Positions 25,042-33,958 of a stretch of 64,000 nt of DNA are shown piece after piece. A program made the position numbers and the translations under genes. The notes below the pieces were generated by a model that had not been told where the DNA came from, did not search any database, and saw only the letters and a program-made list of their open reading frames with translations. The stretch comes from Mesobacillus campisalis. Its GTDB lineage: Bacteria > Bacillota > Bacilli > Bacillales > Cytobacillaceae. Each line of letters opens with the position of its first letter. The stretch's first letter is position 1. The stretch is from assembly GCF_000986785.1 (NCBI RefSeq), contig NZ_LAYY01000005.1, positions 124,001-188,000 on the forward strand. The letters run 5' to 3'.

Positions 25042-26847
25042 GTGGGAATAAAAAATACCATAATAAGTTTATCTTTGGTCTGCATGATGGTTCCTGGCTT
25101 TGCCGCATCCGCAGAGGCTAAGGGTTCTGCAGATCAGAAGGTAAATGACCGTATTGTGGCAGATTGGAAATTTTCAAAGGAGTATGTGAAAAGCGGGTCG
25201 CTCCAGGTTGGGAATCTGGTCATTGAAGACGCCAGCCAGAATGGCAATGATTTGGAGTTGGTGACCGTGGGAGATCCTTCGTCCGAAGAATTGGAAACGA
25301 TTATGAAATGGTCGGAAGAGGATTATGATAATCTGGCAGATGTTGCTAGTATTCAATTCGACAATTATAAAAACGCCCCTGCCGGAAGATATTTTAAAAC
25401 AGCCGAAGATGCACCGATAAATACCGAGACATTTGACAATGGGTTCACGGTTGAAGCTATTTTTAAAATGCCAGATCACTTTAATAGCCGTTTACATAGC
25501 TGGATGGGGATTTTAACAAGACAAGGGCAGGCTGCGGACCTTAATAAAGTGGAAGGCGAGAAAGAGATTCTATCTACTTTATCGGTATCGAGTGATCGGG
25601 AAATTCAATGGACAAGCCATCCATCCAATCTAAATTATAATGTAACGAACTGGTCCCGTTCTTTACATGCCGGTGAATGGTATCATCTGGCGGTTGTGAA
25701 TGACGGGGAAACGACGACTTTAACGGTGAATGGCGTGAGTGATTACGGGGAATCGGAGGAAGTCATCGGGATGGCAGCCATAGAAGGGAAAGGCTGGAAC
25801 ATCGGTGCTTCTGAATGGGGCAATGAATTGGACGCCTTATTTGCCGGCAACCTTCAACAAATCCGAATTGCTGATGAGGCTTTATCTAAAAAAGAATGGC
25901 TTGTTCCGGATGCTCGCGATAACCAAGCGATTGAAGGAAACAACGATAAAATTCCATTTTTAACAGATAAAGATAATTACAATTTTCTGTTTGTCCCGGA
26001 TACACAAAAATACTCCAACCATAATCCGGAAATCCTTAACAGCCAATTGAACTGGATTGCGAAAAACACGAAGAAGAATAATATCGTGATGAACGCATTT
26101 GTTGGAGACATTGTTGATAGCAATTCAGAGGTGCAATGGAATCGTTCTCTTGAAGCCATTTCCTATTTGGATAAAAAGGAAATTCCTTATATCATGGCGG
26201 CAGGAAATCATGATTATGCAAGTGGGGATCCTTTCCTAACCCATTATGGACCAGAACGATTTGCAGATAAAGAATATTATCTGGGTTCTTCTCCATCGGG
26301 ATATGGATCCTTTTCCGTGGTGGAGGCAGGCAGCTACGAATACTTATTCCTAATCGTTGATATGAAAAACCTTCAAATGGACTTGGAATGGTCAAAAAAT
26401 GTGCTAGATCAGCATAAAGACAAACCAACCATTATCGTTTCGCATGATATCATTTATCCTTTAGTTGAAAATAATCAAACTGTTGCTGCCCAGTCCGCTA
26501 ATGGCCAGTTGATTTGGGATGAACTCGTCAATAAACACAATCAAGTGTTTATGACGGTGAATGGGCATTACTTTGGGATTACGCATCAAGTCCAGCAAAA
26601 TGCGGCCGGAAACGATGTCATTCAAATGCTGGTCAATTACCAGAATGTTTATCGCGGGGGAAATGGCTGGCTAAGACTTGTGGAATTTGACGAAGAGAAA
26701 GAAAAACTGTTTTTCCGTACCTACTCACCTTTTGTAGAGGAAATGAAAAAGAAAGATGCTACCTATGTTGATTTTAAAAATTTAACCGATTCATCTAATC
26801 ACTTCGAAATGGATTTCGATTTTGAAAAGAGATTTACCTTGAATTAA
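25042..26847 (+). CDS. Secreted metallophosphoesterase with LamG-like N-domain
   Basis: About 601 residues. A signal peptide (residues 1-25, cleavage near 'AASAEA') indicates export. Residues 35-295 resemble a LamG/concanavalin-type jelly roll ('VEAIFKMPDHFNSRLHSWMG', 'GEWYHLAVVNDGETTTLTVNG', 'QQIRIADEALSKKEW'). Residues 315-560 form a calcineurin-like phosphoesterase: 'FVPDTQKYS', 'FVGDIVDSN', 'AAGNHDYAS', 'IIVSHDI', 'VNGHYFG'. It probably cleaves extracellular phosphoesters; the N-domain may bind polymer or carbohydrate. GTG 25042 follows AGGAGG; an upstream in-frame ATG at 24991 would precede the signal peptide and is not used. Confidence 0.88.
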   Translation: MGIKNTIISLSLVCMMVPGFAASAEAKGSADQKVNDRIVADWKFSKEYVKSGSLQVGNLVIEDASQNGNDLELVTVGDPSSEELETIMKWSEEDYDNLADVASIQFDNYKNAPAGRYFKTAEDAPINTETFDNGFTVEAIFKMPDHFNSRLHSWMGILTRQGQAADLNKVEGEKEILSTLSVSSDREIQWTSHPSNLNYNVTNWSRSLHAGEWYHLAVVNDGETTTLTVNGVSDYGESEEVIGMAAIEGKGWNIGASEWGNELDALFAGNLQQIRIADEALSKKEWLVPDARDNQAIEGNNDKIPFLTDKDNYNFLFVPDTQKYSNHNPEILNSQLNWIAKNTKKNNIVMNAFVGDIVDSNSEVQWNRSLEAISYLDKKEIPYIMAAGNHDYASGDPFLTHYGPERFADKEYYLGSSPSGYGSFSVVEAGSYEYLFLIVDMKNLQMDLEWSKNVLDQHKDKPTIIVSHDIIYPLVENNQTVAAQSANGQLIWDELVNKHNQVFMTVNGHYFGITHQVQQNAAGNDVIQMLVNYQNVYRGGNGWLRLVEFDEEKEKLFFRTYSPFVEEMKKKDATYVDFKNLTDSSNHFEMDFDFEKRFTLN

Positions 26848-26855
26848 CAAAAAGA

Positions 26856-26890
26856 TGCCAGCAGTTTAAATAAAACTGCTGGCACCTTTT
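26856..26890 (+). terminator. Terminator of phosphoesterase gene
   Basis: TGCCAGCAGTTT / AAACTGCTGGCA is a perfect 12-bp stem with a 5-base loop, followed by CCTTTT. Confidence 0.85.
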
Positions 26891-26950
26891 GGGTCCGATT
26901 TGTGCTGGAGAAGGGTCCACTGTCACTCCCCGATCAGGTGAGTGACCAGT

Positions 26951-27271
26951 TTAGGATCTATGCTGCGAAAATTTCATCTGCGCCCAAGCATCCAGCGCTT
27001 TAATATGTTTTTTTCCAATCGTAAAACCATAAAGAATGAGTAATAGAATGATCAGTGTGAATAAATCTACCTTTTTGGTGAAGATAAAATTGATCATGCC
27101 CATTAGTACTTGGGGAATGAATCCTGTGATTGCAAGTAAAACTGTGGCAACCTTGAACCAGAAGGCTGATTTTAAGCCATATCTCGCATATAGAAGGAAA
27201 AAGATTGAAGCCCATGCCAGTATCTCAAGGATAATTAAGATGATCCATTTATTTTCTACTAAAACATCCAA
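26951..27271 (-). CDS. Small membrane protein, unrecognised
   Basis: 106 residues with three hydrophobic segments (about 9-28, 38-60, 70-86) and a basic tail 'GKKHIKALDAWAQMKFSQHRS'. GAGGAAC lies about 9 bases before the ATG on the minus strand. It lies downstream of the NCS1/creatininase pair, same strand, about 105 bases beyond. No function recognised. Confidence 0.65.
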   Translation of the reverse strand: MDVLVENKWIILIILEILAWASIFFLLYARYGLKSAFWFKVATVLLAITGFIPQVLMGMINFIFTKKVDLFTLIILLLILYGFTIGKKHIKALDAWAQMKFSQHRS

Positions 27272-27376
27272 TGTTCCTCAACTCCCTCTTGCCGCCTAAA
27301 CCGGAAGACAGGACTATCAAGGGTCCTGCATAGAGTTCTCTTCCTTTAACCAAGATAAAACCGCTATTACATAAAG

Positions 27377-28807
27377 TTAAACAGGCACTTTAAGATTGTC
27401 ATCCACTGTAAAATCTGTAAGATCCTCGGCTGTTTCGGCAGCCATAACCGGGAATTTTTTCGCAAATATATTGCCTGCCATCATATAAAGCAGCGATGTA
27501 GAAGCTAAGGAAACAAAGTAATTATAATCCAGGAACAATAAACCAAGCACGATGCCTATTACATAACAGGATAAGGCTACAGGATTGATTCCGTGCCAAT
27601 AGGAGTATTTCCCTTTGCTGTTAAATAGATCTCCAAGACTGTATTTCCGTTTCCTGAAGTAGTAATAATCTACGGCTATAATTGCCAGCGCAGGCCCCCC
27701 GGCAGCTCCGAATACAGCTAGGAACACATCTAAAATCGGCCCGAATTTCCACGGCTGTAAAGCAAACGCCAGCACACCCACTATGACTGTAGCCGTTTTG
27801 AAATTGATCTTTTTAGGGGCAAGCGCGCAAATGACATACACGGAAGGGAACAGGTTTGCGGCCGTATTGGTTGATAATTGTGCGACGAAGACAAACAACG
27901 CTAGTATGGCGACGATTACTTGATTTCCACCGGCTACCAGATCAGTAAGATAAGGAAGCACCTCTGCACCAGTCATGCCAGGCACCAAAACAACGGCAAC
28001 AATGCCAATCATGGTGAAAAACATAAAAGCAGGCGCAGACAAAATACAGTACGAAAGCAAATGTGATCTTGCTGCCTTTTTCATGTTCCCGCCTTTAACT
28101 TTACAGTCTTTGGTAAAATCATTAAATCCCATAGCAACAGCCGCATAGCCGCCTAAACAGACACCAAAACCATAAAGCCAGCTTTTGCTTGTTCCCGATG
28201 TCCGGCCCTGGTCCCAAATATCAAACATGGATACATTATGTGTTTTCATCAATACATAAAACATAATAAAACCAATAATGATCATCAGCGGTGCCGCAAA
28301 AGTCGTAAATCGTTCAATTCCTTTGGCACCGGTTATGGTTACTAAAATAAGCAGTGCTGCATTAATAATGATGGCAACAAACATGTTGTTGAATCCAAAC
28401 ACAGAGGTCATAAACATGTTTACTGCGGTTGCCCCTATAAAACCGTTTAATCCCACAAAAATAATGGCGGGCATTGCCCGGACCAGCCCAACAATCTTGC
28501 CTCCAAGCGGTCCAGCCACCGCTGTGATCGTTGTGGCGAAGGAAACACCATATTTCAGTCCAATCTCCTGTGTGACGAAGCAAGCTAAACACACGAGCAG
28601 TTGACCAATCAGATTAATCCAGACAAGTTCTCCAATTGTATAGTACTGTACCAAAGGGGTCATAACTAAAAAGCTAGTCACCTGCACCGCGATTCCGAAC
28701 CAAATCACACCGATCCCAAATGAACCGATCTTTCTATTGGAAAACTCTACTGGAGCCAATGATTCGCTATATAAATCATGTTCCGGTTTTGGCTGAAAAT
28801 TGATCAT
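27377..28807 (-). CDS. NCS1 purine/cytosine-type permease
   Basis: 476 residues with about 12 membrane segments. The start 'ESLAPVEFSNRKIGSFGIGV', 'AMPAIIFVGLNGFIGATAVN', 'GFNDFTKDCKVKGGN' and 'VDYYYFRKRKYSLGDLF' resemble the CodB/PucI-like NCS1 group. GGGAGGG precedes the ATG at ideal spacing. It follows the creatininase-type gene on the same strand after 116 bases. A hairpin in that gap could tune expression. It probably imports a cyclic amide or nucleobase for that enzyme. Confidence 0.88.
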   Translation of the reverse strand: MINFQPKPEHDLYSESLAPVEFSNRKIGSFGIGVIWFGIAVQVTSFLVMTPLVQYYTIGELVWINLIGQLLVCLACFVTQEIGLKYGVSFATTITAVAGPLGGKIVGLVRAMPAIIFVGLNGFIGATAVNMFMTSVFGFNNMFVAIIINAALLILVTITGAKGIERFTTFAAPLMIIIGFIMFYVLMKTHNVSMFDIWDQGRTSGTSKSWLYGFGVCLGGYAAVAMGFNDFTKDCKVKGGNMKKAARSHLLSYCILSAPAFMFFTMIGIVAVVLVPGMTGAEVLPYLTDLVAGGNQVIVAILALFVFVAQLSTNTAANLFPSVYVICALAPKKINFKTATVIVGVLAFALQPWKFGPILDVFLAVFGAAGGPALAIIAVDYYYFRKRKYSLGDLFNSKGKYSYWHGINPVALSCYVIGIVLGLLFLDYNYFVSLASTSLLYMMAGNIFAKKFPVMAAETAEDLTDFTVDDNLKVPV

Positions 28808-28863
28808 GAATTTCCCTCCCCAACATGTGATCGAAAAACATCAAAAGTTCCCTCCGGCGTATA

Positions 28864-28907
28864 AGACCTTCATGTCAGGCTAGCGTGGTTCACCGACATC
28901 AAGGTCT
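28864..28907. promoter_or_regulatory. Stem-loop between creatininase and permease genes
   Basis: AGACCTTCATGTC pairs with GACATCAAGGTCT with one mismatch. No T-run on either strand, so more likely an RNA-stability or processing element than a terminator. Confidence 0.5.
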
Positions 28908-28923
28908 CAAGGACACCATTCGC

Positions 28924-29709
28924 CTAGTTCTCCTTTTCCCACCGTGTAAATTCCATATTTACAGACTCTATTAGATTCTGACTGATCTCTTTCCATACCA
29001 TTTCGCCCTTTTCCTTAGTTGCTAAGGATGCCTTCCAAAGGATGCCGCTCTCGGTCGAAATTCTTGTAGGAATAGGGAGCATGTCGTAAAATGGATAATA
29101 TTCCGCTTGATCATCCTTTGCTTTTGAAAAATCGACTAGTTCTGGTGCTACATACATCATCACAGATGTTTCAAAAATCGAAGCATGCTCAATCCCCCAG
29201 CCGGGAAAGTGTCCTTCAAACACATAGTCCATTGTTTCAGGCTTTAATTCGCTAAAGGGAGATTCAATGATAAGCAACTTTAAATCGGGATAATCTTTTT
29301 TTCTATCATCGAAAACATTGTAGGCGGCATCATAAATAAAATTGGAATTCTCGAAATGCCAGTTAAAAAGGACTATTTTTCTAAAACCCGTTCTGATAAA
29401 TTCTTTGACAACATCCATAATGATGGCGGTCAAAGTGGATCCGCTTAAGGAAGTTGTGCCTGGGAAGGTCTGTCCGCCACCCGTACAGGGACGCGAACGG
29501 AATCCATAGGAGACAGTAGGGGCCACAATCATGTTTGTTTCCTTTGCTACGTCAAGCGCCATTCTCCCGGCTAGAAGTGCATCTGTACATAAAGGCATAT
29601 GCGGGCCGTGCTGTTCCGTAGCGCCAATTGGCAGGATTACTCCGCATCCAGCATTTACGGCATCTCTGACCTCCATCCAGGTCATTTCAGGCATTAATCT
29701 TTTACGCAA
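28924..29709 (-). CDS. Creatininase-family amidohydrolase
   Basis: About 261 residues. Hallmarks: 'LPIGATEQHGPHMPLCTDAL' with the metal-binding Glu/His/Asp, 'SYGFRSRPCTGGGQTFPGTT', 'GFRKIVLFNWHFENSNFIYDA' region, and a later 'HASIFETSVMMYVAPELV'. The family hydrolyses cyclic amides such as creatinine, or acts on formamide-type intermediates. TTG 29709 has AGGAG 8 bases upstream; GTG 29718 overlaps that site. It is first in a minus-strand pair with an NCS1 permease, parallel to the amidohydrolase/NCS1 pair at 1877-4687. Confidence 0.87.
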   Translation of the reverse strand: MRKRLMPEMTWMEVRDAVNAGCGVILPIGATEQHGPHMPLCTDALLAGRMALDVAKETNMIVAPTVSYGFRSRPCTGGGQTFPGTTSLSGSTLTAIIMDVVKEFIRTGFRKIVLFNWHFENSNFIYDAAYNVFDDRKKDYPDLKLLIIESPFSELKPETMDYVFEGHFPGWGIEHASIFETSVMMYVAPELVDFSKAKDDQAEYYPFYDMLPIPTRISTESGILWKASLATKEKGEMVWKEISQNLIESVNMEFTRWEKEN

Positions 29710-29927
29710 TGCAAACACTCCTTTTCTACTAGTGATTTACTCAGTGAATACTGTGCTTTCGGCACGAACGGGCTAGAATGGAACGAAGCAGCAAACTTGC
29801 GTCCATTTCCTCATGCCAATGTACGGTTCCTAATAATTGAAAATTCAGAAATCTTTTGACGTGACTTTTGGGACTTACCATCAAATTATGCTAAAGAACG
29901 ATGAACTATGTTTGGGTAATTATTAAA
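29710..29927. other. Intergenic region upstream of creatininase gene
   Basis: No reading frame, repeat or clear operator noticed in the 218 bases before the next GGGGACGG element. Confidence 0.5.
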
Positions 29928-30005
29928 TGAGGCATGGGGACGGTTCTCGTGATCTATTTTAGAATGGCTGGGCAAGTGAGGCAGCAGAACCGTTCCCATG
30001 CTCTA
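29928..30005. repeat. GGGGACGGTTCT element, full copy
   Basis: Left TGAGGCATGGGGACGG and right CAGCAGAACCGTTCCCATG, with the usual 'GATCTATTTTAGAATGGCTGG' filler. Confidence 0.9.
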
Positions 30006-30129
30006 CTGAAATGGAACTTAATAAATAATTTTTAATCATTTCTTAGGATTACCTGTTGCTTAATAGGGAAATCTTTCATTAGCAAAACTTTTCTCATGAA
30101 TTTTTGTTATGGATAGGAGTGAAGAACAG

Positions 30130-30903
30130 ATGGAGTCAATATGGCTTGAATATGCTTGGGCATTGTTAATTCTTATTGGATTGGAAGGGTTGTTATCGGC
30201 TGACAATGCCCTTGTGCTGGCAGTAATAGCCAAGCATTTACCCGAAGATCAGAAAAGAAAAGCGATAACTTACGGAATCATTATGGCCTTTGCTTTCAGA
30301 TTTGCTGCGCTTTTTGCTATTTCTTTTATTGCGGACGTCTGGCAAATCCAGGCGATAGGAGCGGCCTATCTTCTTTACCTAGGGTTAAAGCATGTCATCC
30401 AGGCAAAGTTTGGTAAAGAAAATAAGAATATCCATAAGGACGATGAAAAGGAAGCTGCTGGTAAAGGTTTTTGGCCCACAGTAGGGAAAATTGCCTTAGC
30501 CGATCTCGCTTTTGCCATTGATTCAATTCTTGCTGCAGTTGCTCTTGCCCTTGGTCTTCCGGATTCCCCGCTGGACGATTTCGGTGGTATGGATGGAGGG
30601 CAGTTTATTGTTGTTCTTCTTGGAGGTATTGCTGGCCTTGTCTTGATTAAGTTTGCAGCAACCTGGTTTGTGCAACTTCTTAAAAAACGTCCAGCATTGG
30701 AAACAACAGCTTATGCCATTGTTGCCTGGGTCGGTGTCAAACTGGCTGTCATTACTCTTGCCCATGAGGATATTGGTGTCTTGGACCACGATTTTCCTCA
30801 CAGTACCGGTTGGACTCTGACTTTCTATGGGATATTAGTCGGTATTGCCTTACTCGGCTGGTTTGCACCTGGCAATAAGTCATTGCAAAGAAATATGTCC
30901 TAA
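30130..30903 (+). CDS. TerC-family membrane protein (YkoY-like)
   Basis: About 257 residues with seven to eight membrane segments. The TerC signature 'EGLLSADNALVLAVIAKHLP' and the paired 'ALADLAFAIDSILAAVALALG' carry the conserved acidic metal-binding residues. TerC proteins such as YkoY and YceF in Bacillus are linked to manganese export and metalation of secreted proteins. ATG 30130 follows GGAGTG; the ATG at 30109 lacks a site. No yybP-ykoY manganese riboswitch was recognised upstream; the space is taken by a GGGGACGG element. Confidence 0.9.
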   Translation: MESIWLEYAWALLILIGLEGLLSADNALVLAVIAKHLPEDQKRKAITYGIIMAFAFRFAALFAISFIADVWQIQAIGAAYLLYLGLKHVIQAKFGKENKNIHKDDEKEAAGKGFWPTVGKIALADLAFAIDSILAAVALALGLPDSPLDDFGGMDGGQFIVVLLGGIAGLVLIKFAATWFVQLLKKRPALETTAYAIVAWVGVKLAVITLAHEDIGVLDHDFPHSTGWTLTFYGILVGIALLGWFAPGNKSLQRNMS

Positions 30904-30934
30904 AAGGAAAAGGTCACAAGGCAAGAACAATACC

Positions 30935-30975
30935 AAGCCTGTACCGTACATTAAAATACGGTACAGGCTTCATTG
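30935..30975 (+). terminator. Hairpin after TerC gene
   Basis: AAGCCTGTACCGTA / TACGGTACAGGCTT is a perfect 14-bp stem with an 8-base loop; the T-tail is weak (TTCATTG). Confidence 0.7.
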
Positions 30976-31130
30976 CGTTGAACAATCCCCCAATGCCCCC
31001 CAGAACTAAGAAAAGAAATCGAAGCAAAAGGTTCCTTTTTACCTGTGCGGGTGATCCCTGAAATGTTTAGGAACATTAAACTTCACGGATGAATCAATCT
31101 ATATTAATCATTGTTGGATACTCGCGAATT

Positions 31131-31336
31131 CATAAGCGGAGAATTTCCGGTTAAAGCAAAAAGCAGGGGCCTAAGAAGGCGAAATAGACGGATATTTTCC
31201 GACTAACTGCTTTTTTTAGGACTAAATCTAGAGATTTAATGAATATAAGCGGAAAACCTCCCCTTAAATCGCAGGAAATACTGGTATTTCCCAATTTAAG
31301 CGGAATTTGTCCGTTTATTTTTCATAAGCGCAGTAA
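31131..31336. repeat. 200-bp MITE-like repeat, copy 3
   Basis: CATAAGCGGAGAATTTCCGG at the left, TTAAGCGGAATTTGTCCG at the right, inner GGAAATACTGGTATTTCC. This is the only copy without a directly adjacent GGGGACGG element. Confidence 0.9.
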
Positions 31337-31412
31337 GATCAATGTTTCAATTAACGAAGTGATGATGAAAGAAATTTGGATGTTGGGCATAGGGCTGATG
31401 ACCGTCAACGCA

Positions 31413-31530
31413 TGGTGAATCGCAAATAGAACCCGAAAAAACGGTAAACAGAACTCGGAAACCGGCAAATAGAACGCGAAAAACGGCAAATAGAATAAGA
31501 AATTCGGACAATAAAAAGGGGTCCTGCTGA
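31413..31530. repeat. GGCAAATAGAA repeat, one partial unit
   Basis: Four to five subunits (CGCAAATAGAA, GGTAAACAGAA, GGCAAATAGAA twice) and the closing 'ATTCGGACAATAAAAAGGGG' match the array at 20650-21085. Confidence 0.85.
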
Positions 31531-31680
31531 ACAAGTATGCAGCGGCCACTATCTCTGCCGATAGGTGTATTCAAAAATGCATTCCTTTCGACTTTTGAAC
31601 AATCAGTAGTAGAGTGTATACTATAGTAAGTTTCCTTGGAAGCCAGGGAACCCATGCCTTCTGTAAAGGAGAGAAAAAAA

Positions 31681-32703
31681 GTGTCTGATTCAGATGTGAA
31701 GGTTAAAGTAAACAGCAATGAATTTGTATGGAAACCGAAAGAAGGACTTTTTACCTTTGATGGTGCACCGGCGCTTTTATTTTGGGACGCGGCCATTGAA
31801 CTGTTTTTAAAGACGATTGAAGAAGTCTCGGGGCGCGAGGTTTCGAAGGCCGTTTATGAAGCTACAGGTTATCGTATGGGGCACTTGGTCAGTTCCTATT
31901 ATCAGGGACGCAAGGACATCGAGCAGCTCCTTGTCGAATATGGAGATATCTATAGAAATGCTGGATGGGGCAATGTTAAAGTTAAGGAGTTTTCTTTTGA
32001 AGAGAAAAAAGCAGTTGTACTTTTGACCAACAGCTGGGAACACCGAATTTTCAAAGGCACCGATAAGGACCAGGCAGGGGTTCTGCTTCCTGGCCACTGG
32101 GCAGGGGTTTTTAGCGGCCTTTTTGAGCAAAATGTCTGGTATAAGATCCATAAAAGCCAATTAAACGGCCATGAATATGATGAGATTGAAATTTTCCCTT
32201 CCGATATGACGCCAGCTCAAAATATCCATGACCTCGCCAGACAAAAGGAAAGAGAAAACATTTTGGAATTAGAGCAAAAAGTCAATGAGCGGACAGCAGA
32301 ACTAACTTCCTTGGTAAGGGAGCTTTCTTCCCCCATTATTCCAGTTCTAAAAGATATTCTCGTCACACCGCTCATCGGTAACTTTAATCAGGAAAGGCTC
32401 ACCGATTTAATGGAAAGAGCTCTCATCGAACTCTCCAGGAAAAAAGCCCGTTTTCTTCTCATCGATATGACAGGAGTCAAAGGGGTGGATGAGTATACAA
32501 TTTCTGGTATCCATAAACTGATTAAGGCTGTTCAATTAATTGGGGGAGAAAGCTATATTGTTGGTGTCTCCGAAGAGCTAGCCGTCAGAATCATTGAATC
32601 AAAAGTCAGCATGGAGGGGATCCTTTCCTTCTCCACTCTTCAGCAAGGCGTGGAATATGCTTTAGAACAAAATGGATACGAACTTGTAGAGAAAAGAAAG
32701 TGA
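31681..32703 (+). CDS. STAS-domain regulator with V4R-like N-domain
   Basis: About 340 residues. Residues 10-185 resemble the XylR-N/V4R sensory fold ('FDGAPALLFWDAAIEL', 'YRMGHLVSSYYQG', 'VLLTNSWEHRIF'). A short helical linker (about 195-220) leads to a STAS domain (225-330, 'SSPIIPVLKDILVTPLIGNF' and 'LIDMTGVKGVDEYTISGIHK'). The Thr and Ser around 'DMTG' and 'DEYTISG' sit where RsbR-type co-antagonists are phosphorylated. This architecture suggests a stressosome-like or RsbR-paralog sensor. GTG 31681 has AAAGGAGAG upstream; an in-frame start at 31636 is less likely. Its TGA stop is the first three bases of a GGGGACGG element. Confidence 0.78.
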   Translation: MSDSDVKVKVNSNEFVWKPKEGLFTFDGAPALLFWDAAIELFLKTIEEVSGREVSKAVYEATGYRMGHLVSSYYQGRKDIEQLLVEYGDIYRNAGWGNVKVKEFSFEEKKAVVLLTNSWEHRIFKGTDKDQAGVLLPGHWAGVFSGLFEQNVWYKIHKSQLNGHEYDEIEIFPSDMTPAQNIHDLARQKERENILELEQKVNERTAELTSLVRELSSPIIPVLKDILVTPLIGNFNQERLTDLMERALIELSRKKARFLLIDMTGVKGVDEYTISGIHKLIKAVQLIGGESYIVGVSEELAVRIIESKVSMEGILSFSTLQQGVEYALEQNGYELVEKRK

Positions 32704-32773
32704 AGCAAAGGGACGGTTCTCCTGCTTCATTCTGCTTCTTTTAGCAATATGAAGCAGGAGAACCGTCCCCATG
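32701..32773. repeat. GGGGACGGTTCT element between STAS and LacI genes
   Basis: Left end TGAAGCAAAGGGACGG supplies the STAS stop codon. An inner GAAGCA/TGCTTC pairing and the right AGGAGAACCGTCCCCATG arm follow. It ends about 18 bases before the next start codon. Confidence 0.9.
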
Positions 32774-32790
32774 AAATGGGGTTGGGGAAA

Positions 32791-33786
32791 ATGAGTACAA
32801 TTTTGGATATTGCCAGGCTTGCGGGTGTGGCGAAGAGTACGGTTTCGCGCTATTTGAACGGCGGGTCTGTCGGAGAAGCGACGAAGAAGAAAATTGAACA
32901 GGCAATCAGTGAGACCGGTTATACGCCGAACCCATTTGCCCAGAGCCTGAAGGCCAAGAAAACGAATATCATTGGCACGATTGTCCCACGGCTTGATTCG
33001 TATGCCTCTTCGCAAACATTGATAGGGCTTGACGAACAGCTGAAGCAAATGAATTACCAGATGCTGATTTCCAACACGAGCCAAAGCCTGGAACGGGAAA
33101 TTGAAAGCATTTATAGTCTCGCCAATCAAAAGATGGCCGGGATTATTTTGCTTGCGACCGAGATCACGGACCAGCATATCGAGGCGTTTGAAAATGTCAA
33201 GGTTCCTGTCCTGTTAATTGGGCAAGAGCACCCGGACTTCCACAGCCTCATTCATGATGATTTTCACGCCGGATATGAGATGGGGCGGTATGTGCTTGGA
33301 AAAGGCTATCGAAAAATTGCCTATCTGGGCGTCACCGAACGGGATATTTCGGTAGGAGTCAAGCGGAAGCAGGGCTTTAAAAAGGCCATTCAAGAGGTCG
33401 AGGATTGCGAAGTGCGATTTTATGAAACGCTGTTCAAGATTCCGGCTGCGCAAGCCAGTGCACGGGAAATTCTTCAGGAATTCAAGCCTTCCATTTTTGT
33501 TTGTGCGACCGATAATATCGCCATGGGGGTCCTTAAGGCCTCATATTCAGAAGGGATGACTGTTCCAAAAGATATGGGAGTTACAGGTTTTGGAGGCTAT
33601 GACGTTACTGAAATCATTCATCCGGGGTTAACGACCGCCAAATTTTTTTATAAAGAGGCGGGGGAAAAGGCTGCCAGGCAGATTGTCGAGCTGCTCCATG
33701 AACGACCTGTTGAAAAAGTTACCATCTCTCATTTTGAAATTATTGAGCGAGAAAGCGTTGACAATCTCTTTCAGCGCAGACTATAA
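32791..33786 (+). CDS. scrR: LacI-family repressor of the sucrose operon
   Basis: About 331 residues. The HTH 'STILDIARLAGVAKSTVSRY' is followed by the hinge and a periplasmic-binding-protein-like effector domain ('IGTIVPRLDSYASSQTLIGL', 'VCATDNIAMGVLKASYSEGM', 'TGFGGYDVTEIIHPGLTT'). ATG 32791 follows GGGGTTGGGGAAA; longer in-frame starts run through a repeat. The scr genes follow in the same direction after four palindromes of GGAACCGGTTCC type, the usual LacI-family operator form. The ligand is probably fructose or a fructose/sucrose phosphate, by analogy with ScrR. Confidence 0.88.
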   Translation: MSTILDIARLAGVAKSTVSRYLNGGSVGEATKKKIEQAISETGYTPNPFAQSLKAKKTNIIGTIVPRLDSYASSQTLIGLDEQLKQMNYQMLISNTSQSLEREIESIYSLANQKMAGIILLATEITDQHIEAFENVKVPVLLIGQEHPDFHSLIHDDFHAGYEMGRYVLGKGYRKIAYLGVTERDISVGVKRKQGFKKAIQEVEDCEVRFYETLFKIPAAQASAREILQEFKPSIFVCATDNIAMGVLKASYSEGMTVPKDMGVTGFGGYDVTEIIHPGLTTAKFFYKEAGEKAARQIVELLHERPVEKVTISHFEIIERESVDNLFQRRL

Positions 33787-33799
33787 TAAGGACATCAAC

Positions 33800-33931
33800 G
33801 AAACCGGTTCCAATTGTTGCTTGCCATGTAGTGAAATCGGTTTCTCCTTTAACTCATTATTTTTTTTGTAAAAAATGGAACCGGTTCCGAAACGCGGGCC
33901 TTTATTTTTACTTTAGATTGGAACCGGTTCC
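33800..33931 (+). promoter_or_regulatory. Four LacI-type operator palindromes before scrA
   Basis: GAAACCGGTTCC (33800), GAAATCGGTTTC (33833), GGAACCGGTTCC (33877) and GGAACCGGTTCC (33920) have centres 33, 44 and 43 bases apart, close to whole turns of DNA. They lie between scrR and scrA, so ScrR may bind cooperatively or loop the DNA. Confidence 0.75.
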
Positions 33932-33958
33932 CAAAACAATAAAAAGCGAGGGATTAAA

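Noticed and set aside
30006-30129. yybP-ykoY manganese riboswitch before the TerC gene
   Set aside because: The region is short, AT-rich and lacks the conserved riboswitch core; it is bounded upstream by a GGGGACGG element.
32749-32790. Upstream extension of the LacI-type repressor
   Set aside because: The added residues come from the repeat element, and a ribosome site precedes the internal ATG at 32791.
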